Positions 7,566 to 14,651 of a stretch of DNA of 59,601 bases are shown piece by piece. The notes under the pieces were generated by a model. That model had not been told where the DNA came from. It searched no databases and was given only the letters and a program-made list of their open reading frames with translations. Origin of the DNA: Granulicella sapmiensis. GTDB taxonomy: Bacteria; Acidobacteriota; Terriglobia; Terriglobales; Acidobacteriaceae. Made by a program: the position numbers and the translations under genes. The stretch lies in the NCBI GenBank assembly GCA_026225395.1, contig JAMFSR010000025.1:1-59601 (forward strand), written 5' to 3'. Every line of letters starts with the position of its first letter. Within the stretch, counting starts at the first letter, position 1.

Positions 7566-7787
7566 ATGCCTCGTGAGATTGATTGGACCGATACAGAAGA
7601 GATTGGAATTCAACTGCAGGAGATGTTTCCGGACACCGATCCTTACTCGGTGAGGTTTACGGACCTGCATAAGTGGGTGACGCAGCTGCCGGGGTTTGTG
7701 GGTGATCCGGCGAAGTCGAATGAAGGGCTGCTGGAGGCGATCCAGACGGCGTGGCATGAGGAGTATGTCGACGCCAAGGACGCGTAG
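7566..7787 (+). CDS. iscX: Iron-sulfur assembly protein IscX
   Basis: A 73-residue acidic protein matching IscX/YfhJ closely: IDWTDTEEIGIQLQEMFPD, then DPYSVRFTDLHKWV, then a C-terminal helix SNEGLLEAIQTAWHEEYVD. IscX binds the cysteine desulfurase IscS and iron and tunes Fe-S cluster assembly. Here it is away from any isc genes, next to a toxin-antitoxin pair. ATG at 7566 is preferred over the ATG three bases earlier because AAGGAG is then 6 bases upstream. A broken second copy of the 3' half lies 340 bases downstream. Confidence 0.93.
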   Translation: MPREIDWTDTEEIGIQLQEMFPDTDPYSVRFTDLHKWVTQLPGFVGDPAKSNEGLLEAIQTAWHEEYVDAKDA

Positions 7788-7788
7788 G

Positions 7789-7935
7789 GTACGCCCTCCC
7801 CGCTATGTAGCGGGTATCTTGTACGTAAGTGGTTTTGTTTGCTATCGGTTACGGTGTGGGGGTATCTCGTAACCGGCTGATTCAAAACGAGTTACCTGCA
7901 AAATATTCTCAGGTAAGGAGTTAGGCCATAAAGCA
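7789..7935. repeat. Probable dispersed intergenic repeat
   Basis: The stretch after iscX is non-coding. It contains GTACGCCCTCCCCGCTATG with a small CCCGCTA/TAGCGGG hairpin, a second GTACG near 7820, and two related half-units, CAAAACGAGTTACC and CAGGTAAGGAGTTAGG, around GCAAAATATT. I associate this wording with a repeat family found in many copies in Acidobacteriaceae genomes, but only one copy is in the window, so this is recognition, not proof. Confidence 0.4.
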
Positions 7936-8127
7936 GTGGATAGTGGGTAGTGAATGAATAAGGCAAACAGCTGTGAATAGCGGCTTATACCCTCCGGTCT
8001 ACTTTGAGATGGTTGCTTTGTTAATTGTAGCGAGTTGACGGGGGTAAATGTGCCAACTCTATCTCTTGTGGTGGCAATGAGTTGCGGGGTTTGGGGGCTT
8101 GACAAAGATTTTGATGGGCCCTCAGCG

Positions 8128-8262
8128 ACGATCATTAGTGGATCGCCGGTTGCCGGGAGTTTCGCGGGCGATGCAGCGAAGTTGCATGAGGGAATCCTGG
8201 AGGAGATCCAGAGGGTCTGGCACGAAGAGTATGAAGAGTATGTAGACGCGAAGGAGGCGTAG
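8128..8262 (+). pseudogene. Decayed partial copy of iscX
   Basis: This segment repeats the 3' half of iscX. The end reads HEGILEEIQRVWHEEYEEYV against NEGLLEAIQTAWHEEYVD in the intact gene. Upstream, the bases equal to iscX CAT AAG TGG read CAT TAG TGG, an in-frame stop. Small indels near 8145-8160 then shift the frame before the conserved tail. A 9-base tandem duplication (GAAGAGTAT twice) adds EEY. No start codon or 5' half of iscX is present. The open frame that enters from 8035 starts in unrelated sequence. The tail may survive because it carries the GGAGG that serves the next gene at 8265. Confidence 0.7.
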
Positions 8263-8264
8263 GC

Positions 8265-8462
8265 ATGAAATCTTTGGCCATCGCAGGAGTTGTACTCATT
8301 GCTCTAGGCGCATTCGAGCTGTTGCGAACCATAGTTGCCATTCAACATGCCCGGCAATCGGGGGTCGGTGTCGTGGCGGGCGGCTCTCCTGCGGCACTGT
8401 TGCTGGCTGTTGGGGTCTTGATGCTGGTCGTTGCGGCGGTCCTCGCCGCCAGGCGTCGCTAG
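8265..8462 (+). CDS. Small two-helix membrane protein
   Basis: A 65-residue protein with two transmembrane helices (AIAGVVLIALGAFELLRTIVA and PAALLLAVGVLMLVVAAVLAA), a polar loop and an Arg-rich end (ARRR), which would place both ends in the cytoplasm. GGAGG lies 7 bases before ATG at 8265, inside the iscX remnant. I do not recognise a named family; many bacteria have such two-helix proteins of unknown role. Confidence 0.6.
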   Translation: MKSLAIAGVVLIALGAFELLRTIVAIQHARQSGVGVVAGGSPAALLLAVGVLMLVVAAVLAARRR

Positions 8463-8491
8463 AGCGAATTAGCAGATGGTGTAACGAACAG

Positions 8492-8540
8492 ACAACGACA
8501 AAGGCAACCGCAGATTCCCTTCGGGAATGACAACAAGGAG
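8492..8540. repeat. Short intergenic repeat with hairpin
   Basis: Between the small membrane gene and murJ lies a CAA-rich stretch followed by a perfect 6-bp inverted repeat (ATTCCC / GGGAAT, 8514-8528, loop TTC) and GACAACAAGG. I associate this with a repeat common between acidobacterial genes. Only one copy occurs here, so membership is inferred. It might also act as a weak hairpin at the end of either transcript. Confidence 0.4.
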
Positions 8541-8577
8541 TGGCAGCGCTCTGCAGCAATAGCTAGTTTTGCTCTAG

Positions 8578-10245
8578 TTACTTTTTATTCCGGCGCAGAA
8601 TCTGCGCGGGGAGCGTGGACTTTGCAAGCAGCAGGACCGCGACTGCGGCGATGGCCCAGGCGGTGCTGCCGGCGGCGATGATGAGGATGTCGCCGGGGTG
8701 GGTGGTGACTGGCGGCAGGTGGTGGGCCAGTTCGTAGGCGGCGGCTAGGGCGATGAGAGAGGCGGCGAAGGCGCGGGTGAGTTCGCCGTACTCGATGTGG
8801 GCGAGTGAGACGAGGCGCTTTTTGTGGAGCAGGATGGCGAGGGCGGCGGTCTGGGCGAGGATGCCTACGTCCGAGGCGATGGCGAGGCCGGTGAGGTTGA
8901 AGCCGTTGAAGAGGGCCCAGTAGATGGGGATCGAGAGGACGGTGACCGTGGTGCCGATGATGGCTGGGGTGCGGGTGTCTGAGGCGGCGTAGAAGGCGCG
9001 GGCGTAGATGCCCTGGACGGCCCAGATGGCGAGTGTGATGGAGAGCAGGATGAAGAGGTGGGTGGTGGCTGCGGCGTCTGCGTGGTGGAACTTGCCTCCG
9101 CGGAAGAGGTCCATGAGCCAGGGGGCGAGGGCAATCATCCAGGCGGAGACGATCATGCCGACAGCGAAGAGGCGGGAGACTGCGCGACCGACGGAGGCGG
9201 AGAAGTCGTACTCGCGCTTCTGCTGGTAGAGCGAGGCGAAGAAGGGTAGTGAAGCTGCGCCGGCGGCGGGGCCGATGACGTTGAACGGGGCGTTGAAGAG
9301 GTCTTTGGCGTTGCCGATCAGGGTGATGCCACCTTCGCGGGTGGAGGCGAAGTAATTGAGGAACTGACGGTCGAACATGACGAGCGAGACGCCGATCATG
9401 AGCGGCAATGAGAGCTTGAGCCATTCGAGGAAGGCGGGGTCTTTGAAGCCGACGATGAAGCGGTAACGAAGGCCGGTGCGGAAGGCTCCGATGGTGTTGA
9501 GCAGACCGTAGCCGAGGAACATGCCGCCGAAGACGCCAACGGCTAGCGAGGTGACCCCGAGCCAGCGGTGGAAGAGGAATGCGCCGACGATGATGCCGCC
9601 GTTATAGAGCAGTGGAGCGAAGGCCTGGTAGATGAAGATCTTGCGGACCTGGAGGCGCGAGCCCATGGCGCTGCCGATGAAGAAGAAGATCTGCGCGGGG
9701 AGGATGATGCGCGTCATCGAGGTGCAGAGCGAGGAGCGGAGCGCGTCGTCGCGGAAGCCTTTGTTGGCGAGCCAAACGTACTGCGGGGCGAAGATCTCCG
9801 CGAAGAGAACGCCGATGCCCAAGACGACGAGCATGGTGCTGAGGATGACGGAGAGTGCGTGGTCGGCGTCGGCGTCGTCGGGCTGCTTGCCGAGGCCGGT
9901 TTCGCGGTAGCGGTTGAGGATGGTGATGAGCGAGATGGACGCGGCGCCGCCGATGAGGAAGTAGGCGAGGAGGTCGGGGAGTGCGAAGGCGGCGCGGTAG
10001 GCGTCCTGCTCTGGGCCGGCGCCGAAGAGGGAGTTGATGTACTTGATGCGGACGAGGCCGAGAAGGCCGGAGAGCAGCGCGCTTGCCATGAGGAGGATGG
10101 TGGCGGAAGCGGCGGTGTGGGTTTTGGGGGTTGGGGGGTTGGGTTTTGGGGGTTGGCCCTTGAGTTCCGTGGAAACCCCGATCTCCAAAGGCGAGAGATC
10201 GGGGGCACCCGGATTCTCGCTTGATTTCGTGGTGCTGGGGGTCAT
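8578..10245 (-). CDS. murJ: Lipid II flippase MurJ/MviN
   Basis: A 555-residue polytopic membrane protein of the MOP exporter superfamily with about 14 helices. The MurJ signature starts at SATILLMASALLSGLLGLVR, and DAYRAAFALPDLLAYFLIGG, then LFNAPFNVIGPAAGAASLPF follow. It flips lipid II across the inner membrane for peptidoglycan synthesis. The first ~45 residues are an unusual Pro/Thr-rich tail encoded by a G-quadruplex-like tract on the opposite strand. The ATG overlaps the stop of the upstream merR-like gene (ATGA), so the two are cotranscribed. The 3' end lies next to a repeat. Confidence 0.95.
   Translation of the reverse strand: MTPSTTKSSENPGAPDLSPLEIGVSTELKGQPPKPNPPTPKTHTAASATILLMASALLSGLLGLVRIKYINSLFGAGPEQDAYRAAFALPDLLAYFLIGGAASISLITILNRYRETGLGKQPDDADADHALSVILSTMLVVLGIGVLFAEIFAPQYVWLANKGFRDDALRSSLCTSMTRIILPAQIFFFIGSAMGSRLQVRKIFIYQAFAPLLYNGGIIVGAFLFHRWLGVTSLAVGVFGGMFLGYGLLNTIGAFRTGLRYRFIVGFKDPAFLEWLKLSLPLMIGVSLVMFDRQFLNYFASTREGGITLIGNAKDLFNAPFNVIGPAAGAASLPFFASLYQQKREYDFSASVGRAVSRLFAVGMIVSAWMIALAPWLMDLFRGGKFHHADAAATTHLFILLSITLAIWAVQGIYARAFYAASDTRTPAIIGTTVTVLSIPIYWALFNGFNLTGLAIASDVGILAQTAALAILLHKKRLVSLAHIEYGELTRAFAASLIALAAAYELAHHLPPVTTHPGDILIIAAGSTAWAIAAVAVLLLAKSTLPAQILRRNKK
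10119..10152 (+). other. G-quadruplex-like tract inside murJ
   Basis: On the + strand there are five G runs of 3, 5, 6, 3 and 5 bases separated by T2 or T4 loops. This fits the strict G3+N1-7 quadruplex pattern. The tract is the template strand for murJ codons ~31-42 and encodes a Pro-rich stretch (PPKPNPPTPK). It lies about 95-125 bases after the murJ start. Confidence 0.75.
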
Positions 10246-10841
10246 TCGGGCTCTTGCGTGAAGTCGCCGCTGAAGAGGTCGCGCTGCTCGAGTTGCAGGC
10301 GGGGGCGCTCAACAGCTATGGGCGTCGGCTTGGGTTCGAGGACCAGGCGGGGGCGCATGGTTTTGACCTTGGCGATGCCGGTGGGTGCGGCGGTCGGGAG
10401 TGCTGTGGTGGAGATGGGGCGCGAGAGGATGCCGAGGAGGGCGTTCATCTCGTTGCGGATGGACTGAAGCTGGTTGTCTCGGTGTGAGTCCGAGACGGGG
10501 GCGCGCATCTCTACGGGGCGCGGCTCGGGGTTTTCGAAGGGGACGGCGGTTTCGGGGGTGCCTTTGGTGTCGGACTTGAGGATCTGGCGGGCGCCGGGGA
10601 TGGTGAAGCCCTGGTCGTAGAGGAGGCTTTTGACGCGGAGGGCCATTTCGACGTCGCGCTTGCGGTAGAGGCGCTGGCCGGTGCCGCCCTTGTTGGGCTT
10701 GAGCTGGGGAAACTCGGTTTCCCAGAAGCGGAGAACGTAGGCGGGCACGTCGCAGAGCTTGGCGACGTCGCCGATCCGGAAGTAGAGCTTGTCCGGGATT
10801 TCGGGGGTCACGATCTTGCGGATTGGCTGGTGAGAACCCAT
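10242..10841 (-). CDS. MerR family transcriptional regulator
   Basis: A 199-residue protein. The N-terminal MerR winged helix is clear: LYFRIGDVAKLCDVPAYVLR, then FWETEFPQLKP, RLYRKRDVEMALRVKSLLYD and GFTIPGARQIL. The rest is a Pro/Arg-rich low-complexity tail with a short helix (LQSIRNEMNALLGILSR), with no metal- or drug-binding cysteines, so the ligand is unknown. ATG at 10841 is chosen; an upstream TTG would extend it by 17 residues. A TAGGCT hexamer lies 8 bases before the ATG and no ribosome site is seen. Its stop overlaps the murJ start by 4 bases. Confidence 0.87.
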   Translation of the reverse strand: MGSHQPIRKIVTPEIPDKLYFRIGDVAKLCDVPAYVLRFWETEFPQLKPNKGGTGQRLYRKRDVEMALRVKSLLYDQGFTIPGARQILKSDTKGTPETAVPFENPEPRPVEMRAPVSDSHRDNQLQSIRNEMNALLGILSRPISTTALPTAAPTGIAKVKTMRPRLVLEPKPTPIAVERPRLQLEQRDLFSGDFTQEPE

Positions 10842-11034
10842 AGATTTTGAGCCTAGCGAGCCGATTGCTGCACGGAGGCCTGCTGAGATCAAAGTATAGG
10901 GCTGGAAGTGGGTGAAAAAGAAGTGTTTTCGGCGGTACTCCCCACTGGTTCGCCTGTTTTGGCAGAAGGCTCCAAATTTGTCGGCGAGGGATGAAAGTAG
11001 ATCTGATCTTCGGAGCTAGAATTTATGGAACCGC

Positions 11035-11532
11035 ATGCCACTTTACGCAGATGCTCTGGAGCTGATCCGAGCGCAACTTGAAAGCATAGCCCGAGGAGAA
11101 AAACCTCCGGCAATCGTTGTTGGCGCGCTGACGGACGGGCAGCTCCATTCCATCAATCAAGCGCGTCGCGAACGGAAGAACCATGTTGGTCAGTCCGATC
11201 CATTTCCCCCGATTAGAGCTGAGATTGTTATGGTCGGCCGACATCTCTACAACAGCCGCGTGGTCAAAGATGGTTACACCATAGACGCTGTCCTGATGCA
11301 GATCGCCAATGCGCTGGACGAGCGTTCTCGGCATGTGCAAACGCAGAGAGCGACGCTGATTCAGGATCGCGTGGGCAGAACGAACAGCTTTGGCGAAATC
11401 GTCAGAGATGAGGCTGTTTTGGAATGCTCGGCCAAGTATCCAAGGCCGGAGTTGCTTTCGGTGATTCCGAAAGGAGAAATGGCTCCAAACGAACGAAAGG
11501 CCGTGCCTCGCGGCACAGCCTCATCGTCCTAA
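11035..11532 (+). CDS. Hypothetical protein, 165 aa
   Basis: A soluble, mixed-charge protein that I do not recognise. The middle is best structured: ALTDGQLHSINQARRERKNH, then PPIRAEIVMVGRHLYNSRV and DGYTIDAVLMQIANALDE. This region has a His-Tyr-Ser-Arg run and regular helix-strand alternation, as in small enzymes. The last 40 residues are polar and may be disordered. There is no signal peptide or membrane segment. It lies alone between merR and the OYE gene on opposite strands. A TAGAAT hexamer is 12 bases before the ATG and no Shine-Dalgarno is present. Codon use is less GC3-rich than its neighbours, which could mean a recent arrival. Confidence 0.6.
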   Translation: MPLYADALELIRAQLESIARGEKPPAIVVGALTDGQLHSINQARRERKNHVGQSDPFPPIRAEIVMVGRHLYNSRVVKDGYTIDAVLMQIANALDERSRHVQTQRATLIQDRVGRTNSFGEIVRDEAVLECSAKYPRPELLSVIPKGEMAPNERKAVPRGTASSS

Positions 11533-11617
11533 ATTTGAGCGACTCGCCCGGGTAACGAAAAGTTTCCGGCGCCCCAGCCGCTCACTTATTAGTGTATCGG
11601 ACGTGTCAAGCTTTTCG

Positions 11618-12739
11618 CTACCCCGCCAGTGGTTTGCGACGTTCCAGTTTGCCTTTGGCGGCGCGTTCGTATTGTTTGGGCCACACGCCGGGTTGGTGGA
11701 GGGTTTGGGCGGCGTGGAGGGGCCAATAGGGGTTGTAGAGGAGCTCGCGGGCTAGCGAGACAACGTCGGCCTGGGCGGTGCGGATGATGGTGTCGGCCTG
11801 GGCGGGCTCGGTGATCATGCCGACGGCGCCGGTGGGGATGCCGACTTCGCGGCGGATGCGCTCGGAGAAGGCTACCTGGTAGCCGGCGCCGATGGGGATC
11901 TGCTGGCGGTGGTCGAGGCCGCCGGAGGAGCAGTCGATGAGGTCGATGCCTTCGGCTTTGAGGAGCTTGCAGTAGGCGATGGAGTCTTCGACAGATAAGC
12001 CGTCTTCCACCCAGTCGGTGACGGAGAGGCGGACCCAGACGGGTAGGTCGGCGGGGAAGGCAGCGCGGACGGCGCGGATGACTTCGAGGGGGAAGCGGGC
12101 GCGGCTGGCGAGCGAGCCGCCGTACTCGTCGGTGCGCTTGTTGGAGGCGGGCGAGAGGAACTCGTGGAGGAGATAGCCGTGTGCGTTGTGGACTTCTGCG
12201 AGCAGGAAGCCTGCGGCGGCGGCGCGTTTGGCGGCGGCGGCGAAGTCGGCTACGACTTTGTCCATGCCGGCGCGGTCGAGAGCGAGGGGGACGGGGTAGG
12301 TGTCGGAGTAGCGCTCGGCGGAGGGCGCTATGACGTTGGTCCAGCCGCCTTCTTCGGGGGCAAGGGTGCGGACGCCGTCCCAGGGGAGGCACATGGAGGC
12401 TTTGCGGCCGGCGTGGGCGAGCTGCATGCCGGGAACCGTGCCCTGCGATTTGAGGAAGGTGGTGATACGGGTGAGCTCGGCGATGTGCTCGTCCTTCCAG
12501 ATGCCGAGGTCGCCGGGGGTGATGCGGCCTTCGGGGCTGACGGCGGAGGCTTCGGTGATGACGAGGCCGGCTCCCCCGACGGCGCGGGTGCCGAGGTGAA
12601 CGACGTGCCAGTCGTTGGCGAAGCCGTCGATGGAGCTGTACTCGCACATAGGGGAGCAGGCGATGCGGTTGGGGAAGGTGACGCTGCGCTGGGTGAGGGG
12701 CGCGAAGAGGTGGACGGGTACGGGGATGGCTGCGGACAT
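11618..12739 (-). CDS. NADH:flavin oxidoreductase, old yellow enzyme (YqjM-like)
   Basis: A 373-residue TIM-barrel FMN enzyme. Landmarks are CSPMCEYSSIDGFANDWH near the N-terminus, including the Cys that tunes FMN in YqjM-type enzymes, then QLAHAGRKASM and the substrate motif HNAHGYLLHEFLSPASNKRT with the two His, then DEYGGS. It reduces activated C=C bonds with NAD(P)H. Its physiological substrate is unknown. ATG at 12739 gives the normal length; the frame open upstream is discarded. It is divergent from the M50 protease gene. Confidence 0.92.
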   Translation of the reverse strand: MSAAIPVPVHLFAPLTQRSVTFPNRIACSPMCEYSSIDGFANDWHVVHLGTRAVGGAGLVITEASAVSPEGRITPGDLGIWKDEHIAELTRITTFLKSQGTVPGMQLAHAGRKASMCLPWDGVRTLAPEEGGWTNVIAPSAERYSDTYPVPLALDRAGMDKVVADFAAAAKRAAAAGFLLAEVHNAHGYLLHEFLSPASNKRTDEYGGSLASRARFPLEVIRAVRAAFPADLPVWVRLSVTDWVEDGLSVEDSIAYCKLLKAEGIDLIDCSSGGLDHRQQIPIGAGYQVAFSERIRREVGIPTGAVGMITEPAQADTIIRTAQADVVSLARELLYNPYWPLHAAQTLHQPGVWPKQYERAAKGKLERRKPLAG

Positions 12740-12855
12740 GGCGATTGGATGATGGTAGCGCGGATGGGGAGCCAACGAGTTCGAGTGGTTTTGCGATGCC
12801 CGAATCGGGTGTCTTTGGCGGACGTCCAATAGAATGGTGGAGAGAAGGTTTTACG

Positions 12856-13920
12856 ATGTCTGCTACTGTTTTGCCGCCTGAAACCGTGCCACCGAGTGTG
12901 ATCAACAGCTGTCCGAGCTGCAGCCATTGGCTGCCGGATGGGACGCTGGCTTGTCCGGACTGCCAGACGCTGACGTATGGGCAGCACCTGGCGGGGATTG
13001 CCGTGGAGGCGCAGCAGCTGGAGCAGGAGCAGAAGTGGGCTGAGGCGCGGGACCGGTGGCGGTCGGCGCTGCAGTGGCTGCCGGAGAATACGCGGCAGGC
13101 GGAGAGCATTCAGCAGCATATTGCGGTGATCGATGCGCGCATGAAGGCTGAGGACGACACGAAGGACCGGTGGAAGAAGCGGCTGGGACCGCTGGCGCCG
13201 GTGGCGCTGTTCTTGATCAAGGCCAAGAGCTGGCTGTTCCTGGCGTTCAAGTTCAAGTTTCTGCTCAGCGGGCTGTTGTACTTCGGCTTTTATTGGGCGC
13301 TGTATGGATGGTGGTTTGCCGTGGGGTTTACGGCGAGCATCTTCCTGCATGAGATGGGGCATTACGTTGCGGTGAGAATGCGCGGATTGAAGGCCGATCT
13401 GCCGATGTTTTTCCCGGGATTTGGTGCGTATGTGCGGTGGTACGGCATGGGCGTGTCGCGGGAGGATTTGGCGTCGATTTCGCTGGCGGGGCCGCTGTTT
13501 GGGTTGGTGACCGCGCTGGCCTGCTATGGGCTTTACTTCGAGACGCACAAGGGGTTGTTCCTGGTGCTGGCGAACCTGGGTGCGTGGCTGAATTTGCTGA
13601 ACTTGTTTCCGCTGCGGTTTCTGGGGATTGCGCTGGATGGAGCGCAGGCGGTTTATGCGCTTTCGAAGGTGCAGCGCGGGATGATTGCCGGGACTTGTCT
13701 GCTGTTCTTTGCGCTTACGACGCAGGGCGCTACAGGTGGTGATCTGGTGGGGCCGAATACGGTGTGGACGTTCCTGATTGTGGGACTGGGAATGGCCTGG
13801 CGGTGCTTTGCCAATGACGCGCCGGAGAAGCCGGCGACGCGGAGCTTTGTGTACTTCCAGACGTTGGTGCTGGCGCTGGGGTTCCTGCTTTATCTGACGC
13901 CGGTGCCGGCAGGACGCTGA
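12856..13920 (+). CDS. M50 site-2-type metalloprotease with zinc ribbon
   Basis: A 354-residue membrane protein. The N-terminus has a zinc ribbon (CPSC ... CPDC, residues ~18-38), followed by a helical stretch resembling a TPR unit (QKWAEARDRWRSALQWLPEN). About six membrane segments follow. The second carries HEMGH, the zinc site of M50 proteases, and the distal NLLNLFPLRFLGIALDGAQA holds the third-ligand Asp. Such enzymes cut transmembrane helices of regulators; the target is unknown. GAGAAGG before ATG 12856 sets the start. Its last 31 bases overlap the convergent purN. Confidence 0.88.
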   Translation: MSATVLPPETVPPSVINSCPSCSHWLPDGTLACPDCQTLTYGQHLAGIAVEAQQLEQEQKWAEARDRWRSALQWLPENTRQAESIQQHIAVIDARMKAEDDTKDRWKKRLGPLAPVALFLIKAKSWLFLAFKFKFLLSGLLYFGFYWALYGWWFAVGFTASIFLHEMGHYVAVRMRGLKADLPMFFPGFGAYVRWYGMGVSREDLASISLAGPLFGLVTALACYGLYFETHKGLFLVLANLGAWLNLLNLFPLRFLGIALDGAQAVYALSKVQRGMIAGTCLLFFALTTQGATGGDLVGPNTVWTFLIVGLGMAWRCFANDAPEKPATRSFVYFQTLVLALGFLLYLTPVPAGR

Positions 13921-14651
13921 AGGGTTTCGGCTCCGTGTGAGGGGTTGAAGGCGTCTTCTTCGGGGACGGTGTCGGGCTCCCACGCGGGTTCGGGGTGGGG
14001 AAGGTCTTTGCGGAGGTAGCGGTGGCCGCGGGCTTCGTACTCGCTGCTGACGACGCGGCGGATTGCTTCGGTATAGGCGATGTGCTGCTCGGGCAGGAGG
14101 GCGGTGGAGAGAGACTGCTCGGTGTCGTCGTCGCGGATATCAATGACACGCTGCAGGATGATGACGCCGCCGTCGGTTTGCTCGTCGACGAAGTAGACGG
14201 TGCAGCCGGTGAACTGGGCACCGTAGTCGAGGGCATCCTGGGCGGCTCCTCGGCCCGGGAATGCGGGAAGCAACGATGATTGCAGGTTGAGGATGCGGCC
14301 TTTCCACTGGCGGACGAAGCCGGCGGAGAGGACGCGGCGATAGCCGGCGAGGCAGATGAGATCGATGCGGAACTTGCGCAGGAGCGCGGAGATGGCCTCT
14401 TCGTGGTCGCGCTGTTCGCGGCCGCGGCCTTCGAGGGTGACGACGGGGAGACCAAGGGTTTTGGCGACTTCGATGCCCGGGGCGCCAGGGATGTTCGAGA
14501 CGACTACGCCGATTTCGCAGCCGGGGAGCCGGCCTTCGGCGATGGAGCGCGCGATGGCGAGGCAGTTGGAGCCTCGGCCACTGATGAGGATGCCCAAGCG
14601 GAGGGGCTTGGGCGTTTCGGGGTCTGCGTGAAGATTCTCTGGGTTCAACAA
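13890..14651 (-). CDS. purN: Phosphoribosylglycinamide formyltransferase, atypical active site
   Basis: A 253-residue PurN-family protein. It transfers the formyl group from 10-formyl-THF to GAR in purine synthesis. The phosphate loop ISGRGSN (residues 23-29), Asn122 and Asp160 in DEQTDGGVIILQ match the family. However, where E. coli has NIHPSLLP with catalytic His108, this protein reads NLQSSLLP, so the His is Gln124 and the next Pro is Ser. It also has a C-terminal extension of ~40 residues. Its ATG overlaps the purM stop by 7 bases, as in normal purM-purN operons, so a purine role remains likely. Activity may be altered. Confidence 0.85.
   Translation of the reverse strand: MLNPENLHADPETPKPLRLGILISGRGSNCLAIARSIAEGRLPGCEIGVVVSNIPGAPGIEVAKTLGLPVVTLEGRGREQRDHEEAISALLRKFRIDLICLAGYRRVLSAGFVRQWKGRILNLQSSLLPAFPGRGAAQDALDYGAQFTGCTVYFVDEQTDGGVIILQRVIDIRDDDTEQSLSTALLPEQHIAYTEAIRRVVSSEYEARGHRYLRKDLPHPEPAWEPDTVPEEDAFNPSHGAETLQRPAGTGVR

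Noticed and set aside
10893..11034. Extra coding sequence upstream of the 165-aa gene
   Set aside because: Only short frames without start signals; nothing supportable.
12328..13983. 551-codon open frame on the minus strand over the M50 protease
   Set aside because: Arg/Pro/Gln-rich low-complexity product typical of antisense frames in GC-rich DNA; the + strand holds a clear protease.
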